A stretch of DNA of 64,000 bases from an uncultured bacterium (GTDB taxonomy: Bacteria > Cyanobacteriota > Vampirovibrionia > Gastranaerophilales > Gastranaerophilaceae). The notes below the pieces were generated by a model. That model was not told where the DNA came from. It was given only the letters and a program-made list of their open reading frames with translations, and ran no database searches. The number at the start of each line of letters is the position of its first letter. The first letter of the stretch is position 1. Positions 43,811 through 52,820 of the stretch are shown here, piece after piece. The position numbers and the translations under genes were made by a program. The stretch spans positions 7,631 to 71,630 of the forward strand of contig URXT01000008.1 of NCBI GenBank assembly GCA_900551915.1, read 5' to 3'.

Positions 43811-44377
43811 TTACCCAACACTCCCTCCAAATCCCTGCACCAGCGCCTTCACCGCAAGCCCGCAAAGTATTATCCCGCCTGTAATCTCGAGGTATTTTGA
43901 TGGAAATTTCTTAAAACAATTCCCGAACCAAAATCCGAAAAGCGACATGAAAAACGACGCAGCAGCAATAATTAAGGCCGGTTTTAAAATCTCAGTTCCG
44001 CTAAAATTAAGGCTTGCACCGGCGCCAAGCGCGTCAATGCTTGTAGCAATCCCCATTGTTATAAGGCATTTAAGCCCGATACAGCAGATTTTGTCCTCTT
44101 CTTTTTCATGAAAAGCTTCAATAATGAATTTTATTCCTAATGCCGCAAAAATTACAAAAACAAGCCAGTGGCTGAAAGTTTCAACATACTTGCTTATAAG
44201 GTTTGCGAAGAAGTACCCGATTGCAGGCATAATTCCCTGAAAGGCTCCCATCGTGAGCGCAAGCAGAAATGAATTTTTCCGCCTGTTTGCGGTAAAAATT
44301 AATCCCTGTGAAAATGACACAACACAGCAGTCAATGCCTAGCGCAATGCTTAAAAACAATATCTCAATTAAACTCAA
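43811..44377 (-). CDS. mntP: Manganese efflux pump MntP
   Basis: 188 residues when started at TTG 44377, preceded by GAGGTGG and aligned to the family start (LSLIEILFLSIALGIDCCVVS). Six hydrophobic helices; conserved acidic residues in IALGID and in MGIATSIDALGAGAS fit the Mn2+ path. A Cys-rich loop (DKICCIGLKC) lies between the two halves. The start overlaps the end of the DUF4127 gene by 14 nt, so the genes are coupled. Confidence 0.88.
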   Translation of the reverse strand: MSLIEILFLSIALGIDCCVVSFSQGLIFTANRRKNSFLLALTMGAFQGIMPAIGYFFANLISKYVETFSHWLVFVIFAALGIKFIIEAFHEKEEDKICCIGLKCLITMGIATSIDALGAGASLNFSGTEILKPALIIAAASFFMSLFGFWFGNCFKKFPSKYLEITGGIILCGLAVKALVQGFGGSVG

Positions 44378-45710
44378 TTTCCACCTCAAATAATCTGTTC
44401 CACGGGAATTTGTAAGAGGTTTCAAAATCTTTTTGCAGGAAATTTTCAGCCTGCTTTTTGTAAGGCAAAATCATTTCGCTGAGCGCCTTCGGGTCAGGTG
44501 AGGATAAGTTCTGGCGGCAATTTGCCTGATAAGCCCAATCGTCAAGCAGACGTGTCATTTGAAGTTTTAAAAAGGCTTCGTGATTGTATTCTTGTGCAAA
44601 AAACTTCACTTTAGCCGCGCAAATCAGGCTTCCTAAAGTGTTTGCCGAGGTGTTCCACGCAGCATAGCCGAAGAAGTTTTTATCAGCGGGTTTTGTAAGA
44701 ACCTGTTTGACAAATGCATTGTCCGCGCCGTTTGCAAATCTAACATCCGCAATCATGTAAGGCTTTTGCGGAGTCTGCCATTTGCCGTCAAAAGCTTCTG
44801 TCGGAATTTTCATGACAATTTCGCCCTGACGCTCGCGGAAGTTATTTATATAAAGCAAAATATCGGCCTGTTCCGGAGTTGTGATTTCACATCCGGCAAG
44901 CTCAAGCTGGCCTTTTACTGAATTTTCAATTGAAACGTCTTCGTAATTCGAGATTAAATCTTTGCAATCCGGTTCTGTGAAAATAGGTCCGATTTTCAAC
45001 GTTTTTTCTGCCCTGATTGCACGCGCCAAAAGCGTTAAAGGGATTTCGTCCGCGCCGGTTTTTGTAAAACCCCCCAGAGTTTCCAGCGCTCTTGCTTCCT
45101 GAACATTAAATCCGTATTCAGCGCAATCGTCTTTTGAAAAGATAAGTGTGTCGAAAAATCCTTCTTTTTGCCATTCAAGGTAAAGCTTGTTTATTTCAAA
45201 ATTACGCTTTCTTATGTTCAAATAATCGTCAAGAATTTCAGACGGAATCCCGTTTGAAATACAGCTTTCGCAGCCGAGTTTGTGGGTTTGGTAAGAATAA
45301 TCGAAAATCCTTTTTCCCCATCTTGACCAGTATTCTTTCTCTTCCTCGTTAACGTTGTTGTTCGAAATTCTCATAATACTTGAAAATGCGTAGATTTTCG
45401 CGTTTTGAGGCGCAAGAATTTCTTTGAATTTCAGAATTCTTGTCTTGATTTCTTCAAAGCTTTCCGGACATCTTCTTGATGGGATTAGCCCGCCGTATGC
45501 TATTGAATCAAGTGAAACAACAAGTGCCTCAAGCGCCGGAAGATTTTTAAGCCATGAGAAAATGGCTTCATAATCCGCGTTTTTTTTCAATCCGCCCAAA
45601 AGTTCTCTTGGCGGAATATAAAACTTTATTGAACTGTCAATTGCGGCTATATCTTGCGCTAATGTACAGCATACAGGCCTGTTGTCTATTGGTATAAATC
45701 CTATGTTCAT
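44364..45710 (-). CDS. DUF4127 family protein
   Basis: 448 residues from ATG 45710 (MNIGFIPIDNRPVCCTLAQ), the family-typical opening; TATAAT (45717-45722) is 6 nt before it, so the mRNA is probably leaderless. Further signatures are VVSLDSIAYGGLIPSRRC and SSIMRISNNN. Function of the family is unknown. Coupled to mntP downstream. Confidence 0.85.
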   Translation of the reverse strand: MNIGFIPIDNRPVCCTLAQDIAAIDSSIKFYIPPRELLGGLKKNADYEAIFSWLKNLPALEALVVSLDSIAYGGLIPSRRCPESFEEIKTRILKFKEILAPQNAKIYAFSSIMRISNNNVNEEEKEYWSRWGKRIFDYSYQTHKLGCESCISNGIPSEILDDYLNIRKRNFEINKLYLEWQKEGFFDTLIFSKDDCAEYGFNVQEARALETLGGFTKTGADEIPLTLLARAIRAEKTLKIGPIFTEPDCKDLISNYEDVSIENSVKGQLELAGCEITTPEQADILLYINNFRERQGEIVMKIPTEAFDGKWQTPQKPYMIADVRFANGADNAFVKQVLTKPADKNFFGYAAWNTSANTLGSLICAAKVKFFAQEYNHEAFLKLQMTRLLDDWAYQANCRQNLSSPDPKALSEMILPYKKQAENFLQKDFETSYKFPWNRLFEVEIEFN

Positions 45711-45716
45711 TATTTT

Positions 45717-45741
45717 ATTATATGTTAATATTTGGGTATAA
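45717..45741. promoter_or_regulatory. Back-to-back -10 boxes for DUF4127 and ubiE genes
   Basis: Minus TATAAT at 45717-45722 and plus TATAAT at 45736-45741 (preceded by GGG) are only 13 nt apart, so the two divergent promoters overlap and may compete. Confidence 0.55.
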
Positions 45742-45760
45742 TGCAAGATGGTAACTTTTT

Positions 45761-46429
45761 ATGACTGTATTTAAGGCACCGGGATATATAAAAGATTTGT
45801 TTAACAGTATTGCTTATAAATACGATTTTATGAACAATATAATGTCGTTTGGCCTGCATAAAAAAGTTAAAAAGGCTTGCGTAAAGCTTCTTGAAATTCC
45901 TCCGCATTCGAAAGTTCTTGACGCCTGCACCGGAACAGGTGATATGGCGTATTTTGCGAGAGAAATACAGCCGTTTGCACATGTTAGCGGCGTTGACTTT
46001 TCTGAAAACATGCTTTCTGTTGCGAAGGAAAGGCTTGAGGGAGTTGAACTTTTTCAAGGCGACATTACAAATCTTGATTTTAGTGAAAATTTTTTTGATT
46101 TTGTAATTATTGCATTCGGGCTCAGGAATATATCTAATCCGGAAAAGGCTTTGAAAGAGATTTACAGAGTTCTGAAGCCTGGCGGAAAATTTCTTCATCT
46201 GGACTTCGGTAAAAAGAATATTTTCGGTAAATTTTTTGAAATTATGACGCCGATTGCAGCGAAAATATTTTACGGGAACTCAGAACCTTACAGATATTTA
46301 ATTAAATCAAAAAGAGTTTTCCCCGAGCCTGATGAATTGATTTGTGACTTTGAAAAAACAGGATTTAAATTTGAAACCCGTCAGGATTTTGTTTTCGGGG
46401 CGGTTTCGGCGCAGGTTATGAGGAAATAG
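45761..46429 (+). CDS. ubiE: Ubiquinone/menaquinone biosynthesis C-methyltransferase
   Basis: 222 residues. SAM motif KVLDACTGTGDMAYF, then GVDFSENMLSVAKERL, the family signature IAFGLRNISNPEKALKEIYRVLKPGGKF and the N-terminal IAYKYDFMNNIMSFGLHKKVKK. It methylates the quinone ring, for menaquinone in an anaerobe (menG role). No other quinone genes are adjacent. No clear ribosome-binding site before the ATG. Confidence 0.92.
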   Translation: MTVFKAPGYIKDLFNSIAYKYDFMNNIMSFGLHKKVKKACVKLLEIPPHSKVLDACTGTGDMAYFAREIQPFAHVSGVDFSENMLSVAKERLEGVELFQGDITNLDFSENFFDFVIIAFGLRNISNPEKALKEIYRVLKPGGKFLHLDFGKKNIFGKFFEIMTPIAAKIFYGNSEPYRYLIKSKRVFPEPDELICDFEKTGFKFETRQDFVFGAVSAQVMRK

Positions 46430-46438
46430 AAAACCTTA

Positions 46439-47449
46439 TTAAAAGACTCCATAAACATCTCCTCCCTTAATAACTTCTCGTATTTGATCAATTGTATTTT
46501 GAAACATGTAATTAATAGCTTCTTCCGTGCTGTAAGCAATGTTAGGAGTAATTATTACATTGTTCATCTTCATAAATTCGGAAAAATATTTTCTTTCATT
46601 ATCGCAAATATCGTTAAATCCATTGTTTTCACACTGCGAATTCCGATATTCACAGCATGTTGCATCAAGTGCCGCACCTGAAAGTTTACCGTTTTTGAGA
46701 GCGTTGTATAAGCTTTCAAGGTTAATCAGTTTTATATTAGATAAACTTAAGAAATATGAATTTGGTTTCATTAATTCAAACTGTTTATTTGACATGAGAT
46801 GAAAATTATCGCCGCTATATGGTATGTGAAGACTTATAATATCGCAAGTTTTAAGTAAATCTTCAAGATGAGTATATTCAAGCCCGTATTTGTCGGTAAG
46901 TTCTTTTTTGGGATTTGGATCGTAGCCTAAAATTTTCAAGTCAAAACCATTTGCGATTTTACACACAGATGCTTCAATTGACCCTGCACCGACAATCCCA
47001 AGTGTCATTCCTGTTAAATCCCTGCCTATCCAGTGCAAATTGTTTTCATAAACATTTTTTCCTCTGGAAGCGGGTATAATTTTTCTTGTTAAAGCAAGAA
47101 GCTGTGTGAAAATAAATTGGGCGGCTGAAGTTTCTCCGTAATTTTTGACATTAATGACCGCAATGTTTCGTTCTGTTGCGGCGTTTTTGCTAATATGGCA
47201 GTAAGATGTTGAGCGGGTTGAAATTATACGAAGATTTTTGAATTCATCAATTACCTCTCTTGTCATATCTGAATTCCTTGAAACGCTAATAACGGTTGTC
47301 CTGTCCTTAATCTCTTGTGGTAAGGATTTTACAGTTTGCGGATTAAGGCTGTTGTCATAAAAAGTAAAGTTGAAATTTTGTAATTCGTTATTTTCAAAAA
47401 ACTGTTTATCGCTCTCTCTTAAATCAAATACAAGCATTTGAATGGTCAT
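46439..47449 (-). CDS. D-2-hydroxyacid dehydrogenase homologue with altered active site
   Basis: 336 residues from ATG 47449 (AAAAAGGAG upstream). The overall chain follows D-lactate/hydroxyacid dehydrogenases (VFDLRESDKQFFENN, ISTRSTSYCHI, NVKNYGETSAAQF, TLGIVGAGSIEASVCKIA, DIISLHIPYSGDNFHL). Key residues differ: the usual ARG/SRG catalytic Arg segment is LSLSNIKLIN, the catalytic His of TPHIA is Asn (ITPNIAYS), and the last Gly of the GxGxxG loop is Glu. A Cys-rich insert (CCEYRNSQCENNG) follows. Likely a non-catalytic or re-purposed NAD-binding protein (inference). Confidence 0.8.
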   Translation of the reverse strand: MTIQMLVFDLRESDKQFFENNELQNFNFTFYDNSLNPQTVKSLPQEIKDRTTVISVSRNSDMTREVIDEFKNLRIISTRSTSYCHISKNAATERNIAVINVKNYGETSAAQFIFTQLLALTRKIIPASRGKNVYENNLHWIGRDLTGMTLGIVGAGSIEASVCKIANGFDLKILGYDPNPKKELTDKYGLEYTHLEDLLKTCDIISLHIPYSGDNFHLMSNKQFELMKPNSYFLSLSNIKLINLESLYNALKNGKLSGAALDATCCEYRNSQCENNGFNDICDNERKYFSEFMKMNNVIITPNIAYSTEEAINYMFQNTIDQIREVIKGGDVYGVF

Positions 47450-47595
47450 GTAAATCTCCTTTTTCATAATTATTTCAGGTAAGTAATCTAATTCTATTAA
47501 ACAAATGTTTATACTTGCTGTATTAAATTTTAGCCTGTGAGTGTAATGAACTGGTATGCAAAAAAGTTTATTCTGATAATGTGAAAGGAGTTCAA

Positions 47596-48117
47596 ATGAA
47601 ATACGATCTGATGATAAGAGAACCTGAATTATATTTTGACAGCATACATCAGGAATTAAATAATTTCTTACGCGATACGTTTATGGCAAGCGCCTTTGGC
47701 AATCCTTTGAACGTAAAGAAGAATACCAATTGGCGTCCTGCGATAGAAGTGAAACAAAACGACAAAAATTATAAAGTAAAAGTCCAGCTTCCTGGAGTTA
47801 AGAAAGACGATATTGATGTCGAACTTGATAATGATTTTATGACAATTACCGCGGAGATTCGCGAAGAACAGGAAGAAAAGGCTGAAAAGGAGAAAAATGA
47901 ACGTTATCACTTAAGCGAATTTCGTTACGGCAAATACAAGCGGACAATTTCTTTTGATGCGCCGATTAAACCTGACGAAAGCCGCGCGGAATATAAAGAC
48001 GGACTTTTGACCATAACAATTCCAAAACAAAATATCGAGCAGGCAAAGCCGCGTAAACTTGAGATAAATCAAACAAGTCTGCTTGAAGATAAAGATAAAG
48101 AAAAGGAAAAAGAATAA
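47596..48117 (+). CDS. Hsp20/alpha-crystallin small heat-shock protein
   Basis: 173 residues from ATG 47596 with GAAAGGAG immediately upstream; the GTG 15 nt earlier contributes the ribosome-binding site and is not the start. Alpha-crystallin domain: WRPAIEVKQNDKNYKVKVQLPGVKKDDIDVEL, RYGKYKRTISFDAPI, YKDGLLTITIPK. The charged tail (EDKDKEKEKE) is unusual. It would bind unfolding proteins without ATP. The downstream RNA element may be on the same transcript. Confidence 0.93.
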   Translation: MKYDLMIREPELYFDSIHQELNNFLRDTFMASAFGNPLNVKKNTNWRPAIEVKQNDKNYKVKVQLPGVKKDDIDVELDNDFMTITAEIREEQEEKAEKEKNERYHLSEFRYGKYKRTISFDAPIKPDESRAEYKDGLLTITIPKQNIEQAKPRKLEINQTSLLEDKDKEKEKE

Positions 48118-48121
48118 AAAT

Positions 48122-48275
48122 TTCGTATCCTAAAGCCGAGTTCTCCTGCGATTATGCGGGCGTGGTGCAAGGCTTGCCGGGAGGGTCTATGCCCGGTTCA
48201 ACCCTGCTAAATTAGCGGCGGGATACGGAGGCGGCTGCAGGTGGAACACCACGAATTCACCTTAAATTTGCAGCT
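48122..48275 (+). ncRNA. Structured RNA with a 9-bp closing stem and an H-type pseudoknot
   Basis: TTCGTATCC (48122-48130) closes with GGATACGGA (48221-48229). Inside lie AAGCC/GGCTT (48133-48137 with 48171-48175), CCTGC/GCGGG (48145-48160), and CCGGG (48177-48181) with CCCGG (48192-48196), whose loop AGGGT (48182-48186) pairs with ACCCT (48201-48205) to make a pseudoknot. A second domain is GCTGCA-GGTG with CACC and TGCAGC (48234-48274). A strand-specific terminator follows. Not recognised as SRP, 6S, tmRNA, RNase P or a common riboswitch. Confidence 0.6.
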
Positions 48276-48280
48276 GATAA

Positions 48281-48314
48281 AAAAGGCGTGACGGGTTATA
48301 CTGTCGCGCCTTTT
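48281..48314 (+). terminator. Terminator of the structured RNA / hsp20 transcript
   Basis: AAAAGGCGTGAC pairs with GTCGCGCCTTTT; the single G-U pair exists only in plus-strand RNA, followed by TATTATTTT. Confidence 0.85.
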
Positions 48315-48330
48315 ATTATTTTAAAATTTT

Positions 48331-48900
48331 TTATCGGAGCTTTCTTGCAAGCGAAAGCCCTGCCGGAAGAGTCAAAACCACGTTTTCATAATCTGGGCGG
48401 GAATTTATTTCGTTGATAAAAGGTTTTACTTTTTCTTCATGAGAGAGAACATTGTCCACTGCAAGAATTCCGCCGGTTAAAAGATGCGGGTGAATTAGTT
48501 CAAAATATTTTAAAGTTTCGCTCTTGTTCGCGTCTATGAATACAAAGTCAAATTTCTCGTTTTCAGGCATGTATTCCAAAATTTTTATCGCAGAACCTTC
48601 AAGGGTTGTAATTAAATCCAAAACCCCGCATTTTTCAAAGTTGTCGCGCGCCGGCTTAATCCTTTTTTCGTAAAACTCTATTGTCGTAAGCTTTCCGCCT
48701 GTTTCTTTAAGCGCTTTTGCTATCCATATCCCGGAGTATCCGTTTGATGTTCCGAGTTCCAAAACATTTTTTGATTTTGCGGTGCGGATAAGAAGGTTTA
48801 AAAATTCGCCCGTAACCCGCGCAACATTCCAAAATTGTTTCTGTGTTTTTTCTAATTCCAAAAGGGTTTGCTGTGTAATTTCGTCAAAGTTTTCTATCAT
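48331..48900 (-). CDS. O-methyltransferase-like SAM-dependent enzyme
   Basis: 189 residues. Motifs VLELGTSNGYSGIWIAKAL (SAM), TTIEFYEKRIKPA and FDFVFIDANKSETLKYF, AVDNVLSHEE place it in the catechol/caffeoyl-CoA O-methyltransferase-like group. Substrate unknown. Its start overlaps the stop of the upstream lipoprotein gene by 4 nt (ATGA). Confidence 0.85.
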   Translation of the reverse strand: MIENFDEITQQTLLELEKTQKQFWNVARVTGEFLNLLIRTAKSKNVLELGTSNGYSGIWIAKALKETGGKLTTIEFYEKRIKPARDNFEKCGVLDLITTLEGSAIKILEYMPENEKFDFVFIDANKSETLKYFELIHPHLLTGGILAVDNVLSHEEKVKPFINEINSRPDYENVVLTLPAGLSLARKLR

Positions 48901-50327
48901 TTGTTTATCTTCTTCACATTGTCAACCACGACTACCGAATTAATCGGGATTTCAACCGCGTTTGACTTAATAACTTTTTTCGTGCCCAAATCCACCATTG
49001 AATATTTTTTAGCTTTTGTATCTGTGACAATTGCAATGTTTGTGTCGTCTATTCTGAAAATTCTTGTAGAAAATCCGTCTGTTCCAAGCTTAATTATGTC
49101 AGTAAGCTGGTCGGTTTTTGTATCAATCACGCAGATTTCATTGTTAACCGCGCCGAGAATGTACAATTTGTCATTAAAAACCAGCATGTCAACAGGTTTT
49201 TCTGTAATATCGGTTTCTCCCACAAGCCCGATTGTTTTGTAATCAATTATTGCAAGTCGGTTTTTTGTGCGGCTTGTAATGTAAATTTTGTTGTTTGCGT
49301 AAGCAATTTTTGATGTGTTCGGAAATCTTCCGATTTCGCGCAAAAGGTAATTGTTGTCAAGTTCGACTACCCAAATTTCATTTGATTTTCTGTCAACGTA
49401 AAACAATTTTGAGCCGTCTTGCGACAGGGTTAATTTTTCGCACATGCCGTTTAGCCTGAGCTGTTTTTTCAAGGTCATTGTTTCAAGCGAAAGTATATAA
49501 ATGCTTGAATCAGAAGGGCTTGCGATGTATGCTATTTTATTTTTTGAATCAATAATTATTTCATCGGGCTGTGTGCTGAGATTAATCTGTTTGATAATCT
49601 GTTCGTCGGCAAGAGAAATAATATCAACTGATTTTTTGTTGTATGAAGAAACGAGCAAAAATTTTCCGTCATAACCCTTCATCGAAATCGGAATATTTTC
49701 TTGCGAGAGCGCATATTCAGGAGTTTGCTTAGACGGGTTTACAACCTGAATATTTTTGGTGAAATTAGTTGTTGCATAAATTGTTTTGTTTTTCAAAACC
49801 GGAGTTGCAGCAAGCGAATTCACAACAGAATTATTTTTTCCTGCTGGAGGCAAGACTTTAAGCGTCGGGTCATGAAGGGTTGCAATTTGAAGGTTTCCGA
49901 TAATCCCTTTTACGTTTTCCGGGATTATAAGCCCACGCGGCACAAGCATGTCCTGCGGAAGAAGTCCGGATTTAATCTGATGAGGCGGATTTTGGAATTT
50001 CATAATACTTTTTCTGCCGTCAGTCGTTTCAATCACCTTCAAAAGCACAAAGTCATTGTTGAAAATTACAACATCAGGTTTTTGCGCTAAAGTTTTGCCC
50101 TGCGGAAAGGTTTCTTTAATTTCTAAAGTTTCGGGTTTAATAATGCGTGCCGGAATTACCGGAAGATAAATTGTATTGTCAGGAAGAATTATTACGCCGT
50201 CAAAACGGAAGTTTGTCTGAGGAAAATCTTTGCTGACAATGGCTTTTACATCTGACGGAAGCTGTGCCGCAAAAGTGCAGCCGGCCGTTGCCAAAAATAT
50301 TGCCAATACAATTAAAAATTTCCGCAT
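48897..50327 (-). CDS. Beta-propeller lipoprotein (YncE-like)
   Basis: 476 residues. Signal sequence [17 protein letters not shown] ends in a lipobox with Cys17, so a membrane-anchored lipoprotein. The C-terminal ~280 residues are repeats of about 40 residues with the pattern 'D-x-x-x-I-x-K-I-x-L' (VDIISLADEQIIKQINLS, IYILSLETMTLKKQLRL, IWVVELDNNYLLREIGRF, LAIIDYKTIGLVGETDI, ICVIDTKTDQLTDIIKL), typical of YVTN-type propellers. Overlaps dnaJ by one nucleotide. Confidence 0.8.
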   Translation of the reverse strand: MRKFLIVLAIFLATAGCTFAAQLPSDVKAIVSKDFPQTNFRFDGVIILPDNTIYLPVIPARIIKPETLEIKETFPQGKTLAQKPDVVIFNNDFVLLKVIETTDGRKSIMKFQNPPHQIKSGLLPQDMLVPRGLIIPENVKGIIGNLQIATLHDPTLKVLPPAGKNNSVVNSLAATPVLKNKTIYATTNFTKNIQVVNPSKQTPEYALSQENIPISMKGYDGKFLLVSSYNKKSVDIISLADEQIIKQINLSTQPDEIIIDSKNKIAYIASPSDSSIYILSLETMTLKKQLRLNGMCEKLTLSQDGSKLFYVDRKSNEIWVVELDNNYLLREIGRFPNTSKIAYANNKIYITSRTKNRLAIIDYKTIGLVGETDITEKPVDMLVFNDKLYILGAVNNEICVIDTKTDQLTDIIKLGTDGFSTRIFRIDDTNIAIVTDTKAKKYSMVDLGTKKVIKSNAVEIPINSVVVVDNVKKINK

Positions 50328-51451
50328 TACCGAAAAGCTCCTTTAACTTTGTTTAGAAGTGTTTCCTGAGGCTTTTTGCCGCCTTTTAGTTCGTACAATT
50401 TTCTGTAAAGCTGTTTTTCTTCTTCGCCTGGCTGTGTTGGAATTACCACATTAATAATTATAACGTGGTCGCCGCGCTGTGAAGGCCTTGCAATTACCGG
50501 AACCCCTGCGCCTTTAATTTTGACAGTGTTTCCGCTCTGAACTCCGGGCTGGATTTTGATTGTTTTCATTCCGTCAAGAGTTTCTATTTCAACTTCATCG
50601 CCGAGAACTGCCTGAGCCGGATTTATGTCAACTCTTGTGTAAACATCAAGTCCGTCGCGCTTAAAGTAGTCGGAAGCTTTCACATGAAGCACGACAAACA
50701 AATCGCCTGCCGGCCCGCCGTTTGAACCTGCATCGCCTTCGCCTGAAACGCGGATTTTTGACATGTTATCGACGCCTGCCGGAATTTTAATTTCAATTTT
50801 CTTTTCTTTTTCGATTTTTCCGTAACCTTTGCAGGCTTTGCAGGGAGTTCCGATTTTTTTGCCTGTTCCGCGGCAGTCAGGACAAACCGTGATTTGCGAA
50901 ATTGCACCGAGCGGAGTTCTCGTAACCGTCTGCACCTGGCCTGAACCGTGACAGGTCGGACAGGTTATTGGCTGTGTGCCTTTTTGCGCACCTGTTCCGC
51001 CGCATTCGGAGCAAAGTTCCAAATGGTCAAATTTTATTTCTTTTGTTGTACCGAAAATAGCTTCTTTGAAGTCTATTTCTACATCAAATCTCAAATCGTC
51101 GCCGCGCTGCGGGGCATTCGGGTCATGTCCGCCGCCAAAGCCAAAACCGCCAAAGCCGCCGAAAAACGAATTGAAAATATCGTTTAAGTCGCCAAAACCT
51201 CCTGCAAACGGACCGTTTGTATCAAATCCGGCGTTCTTCAAACCGTCTTCTCCGTAGCGGTCGTAAGTTGCGCGTTTGTTATCGTCCATTAAGGTTTCGT
51301 AGGCTTTACCGAGTTCCTTAAATTTCTCTTCTGCATCGGGAGCTTTGTTAACATCGGGGTGTAATGTTCTGGCTTTCTTTCTGAAAGCTGATTTTATTTC
51401 CTCTTTTGTCGCCGACTGCGACACTTCCAATATCTCGTAATAATTTGCCAT
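50327..51451 (-). CDS. dnaJ: Chaperone protein DnaJ
   Basis: 374 residues, type I. J domain [19 protein letters not shown] ... [12 protein letters not shown] (HPD), Gly/Phe linker ([13 protein letters not shown]), four zinc-finger repeats ([32 protein letters not shown]) and the C-terminal substrate domain. It stimulates DnaK. grpE is upstream but dnaK is not between them, unlike the usual grpE-dnaK-dnaJ order. Confidence 0.97.
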   Translation of the reverse strand: MANYYEILEVSQSATKEEIKSAFRKKARTLHPDVNKAPDAEEKFKELGKAYETLMDDNKRATYDRYGEDGLKNAGFDTNGPFAGGFGDLNDIFNSFFGGFGGFGFGGGHDPNAPQRGDDLRFDVEIDFKEAIFGTTKEIKFDHLELCSECGGTGAQKGTQPITCPTCHGSGQVQTVTRTPLGAISQITVCPDCRGTGKKIGTPCKACKGYGKIEKEKKIEIKIPAGVDNMSKIRVSGEGDAGSNGGPAGDLFVVLHVKASDYFKRDGLDVYTRVDINPAQAVLGDEVEIETLDGMKTIKIQPGVQSGNTVKIKGAGVPVIARPSQRGDHVIIINVVIPTQPGEEEKQLYRKLYELKGGKKPQETLLNKVKGAFR

Positions 51452-51566
51452 TGTTTTCTTGTTCTATTCTCTTTTTCTTTCCCTAAAATTTTATATGACG
51501 TTAAAAGCTGAAATCAGATAAAGCCCTTATTCTGTAACGGACTTTTCACTTTTCACCTTTCACTTT

Positions 51567-52154
51567 TTACTCCTGCGTCGCCACATTTACAAGCGAGGGT
51601 CTTAAAACTTTGTCGCCCATCTTGTAGCCTTTTTGAAGTTCTGCAATAATAGTATGTTCCGGATGTTCCGAGGTCGGAGTCTGCATAACCGCATCATGGA
51701 AATTCGGGTCGAATTCCTTGCCGGCAGCTTCAATTGTCTCCAAACCGAGTTTTGTCAAAGTGTCAATAACCTGTTTGTGAACAAGGTTGAAGCTTTCTTT
51801 GCATTTTTCGCAATCCTCAACATTTTCAAGCGCTTTTTCGCCGCGTTCGAAATTGTCAAGAACTTCAATCATATGTTTCAACGCGTTTTCAGCGCCGTAT
51901 TTAAGCAGGCTTTCGCGTTCCTGAGCCTGGCGTTTGCGATAATTTTCAAAGTCTGCCGCAAGCCTTAAATATTGATTATTTAATTCATCGTATTTTTCCT
52001 GAAGTTTAGAAAGTTCATCATCAGAACTTTTTTCGTCATGATTTTGAAGTTTTTCTTCGCTTTGCTCCTGAACATCTTTGTTGTTTATTGCATCTTCAGG
52101 TTTAATACTTTCATCCAAGTCATTTTTAAACGGGTTATTATGTTTGTGTGTCAT
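51567..52154 (-). CDS. grpE: Nucleotide exchange factor GrpE
   Basis: 195 residues. Charged N-terminus, long coiled coil (DELNNQYLRLAADFENYRKRQAQERE), and C-terminal beta domain (IEAAGKEFDPNFHDAVMQTPTSEHPEHTIIAELQKGYKMGDKVLRPSLVNVA). Exchanges ADP on DnaK. The 115-nt gap to dnaJ contains pyrimidine-rich direct repeats of TTTTCAC (about 51541-51568), which partly cover the grpE stop. Confidence 0.95.
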   Translation of the reverse strand: MTHKHNNPFKNDLDESIKPEDAINNKDVQEQSEEKLQNHDEKSSDDELSKLQEKYDELNNQYLRLAADFENYRKRQAQERESLLKYGAENALKHMIEVLDNFERGEKALENVEDCEKCKESFNLVHKQVIDTLTKLGLETIEAAGKEFDPNFHDAVMQTPTSEHPEHTIIAELQKGYKMGDKVLRPSLVNVATQE

Positions 52155-52430
52155 TTCTCTACCTCTACAATATAATATAACTTAATTATAATTTATCAAG
52201 TTAGTTAGCGGGGTAAAATTTATTATTTTTTAATAATTTGTTTGATTGTCAGTGCCTCTGCAAATTTATTTTTTTAAATATTAAAAAATGTAAAGATGAA
52301 TTTTAAAATGCCCGAAATCCAGTCATAATCTGCTGTATGGTATGGTATGGTATGGTGCGGTGCCCTATTGTCAATATTTTCGCCTCAAAAAACTTCATGT
52401 AATTAAGCACACATCAAGAAAGGAGCATAT
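52155..52430 (+). promoter_or_regulatory. Upstream region with a TATGG microsatellite
   Basis: No gene is visible. TATGG occurs four times in tandem at 52336-52355, about 75-95 bp before the start of the next gene. Repeat-number change could alter promoter spacing (inference). AAAGGAG precedes the ATG at 52431. Confidence 0.5.
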
Positions 52431-52790
52431 ATGGCAATAACAGTTGGAGACATTTATACTGCTTTTCCAACATTCAATCCCAAAGATATGATTGCGTTGG
52501 TAGGTAAAGACAACTTTAATGGCAGAAGCCAGGTTTCTCTCAGTAAAATCGCAAGTTATCAGGGTGGAATGGCACAGGAATTGTCAATTTTTGTGGCACA
52601 AAAAGAAGGAAAATCTTTTACAAACATGTTAACCGATTCAAAGCGGGAAGCTGTAATTGAAGCCGGTGCAATTAAACAAACAGAAAATAACAAAGATAAA
52701 AAACAAGATAAAAAATCTATTCCATCACACATTCCGATGGACAAAAGTGTTTTTGACATTGAAAATACAAAAACAAAAAAACCCGAGTAA
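52431..52790 (+). CDS. Hypothetical protein
   Basis: 119 residues, unrecognised. Globular N-terminal two thirds (ITVGDIYTAFPTFNPKDMIALVGKD, SQVSLSKIASYQGGM) and a Lys-rich, probably disordered tail (NNKDKKQDKKS). No signal peptide. The stop lies 30 nt before the EF-hand gene, which has its own ribosome-binding site (AATAGGAG), so the two are likely an operon and may act together. Confidence 0.65.
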   Translation: MAITVGDIYTAFPTFNPKDMIALVGKDNFNGRSQVSLSKIASYQGGMAQELSIFVAQKEGKSFTNMLTDSKREAVIEAGAIKQTENNKDKKQDKKSIPSHIPMDKSVFDIENTKTKKPE

Positions 52791-52820
52791 TTTTTAGTAC
52801 AAAATAATAGGAGTATAAAA

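Noticed and set aside
48187..48210. tRNA T-arm-like GGTTCAACCC
   Set aside because: No acceptor or anticodon arms can be built around it; the bases are better explained by the pseudoknot.
48122..48275. tmRNA, 6S, SRP or RNase P RNA
   Set aside because: None of the conserved cores (tmRNA tag and T-arm end, SRP GGAAG loop, RNase P GAAAGTCCGGGC, 6S bubble) is present.
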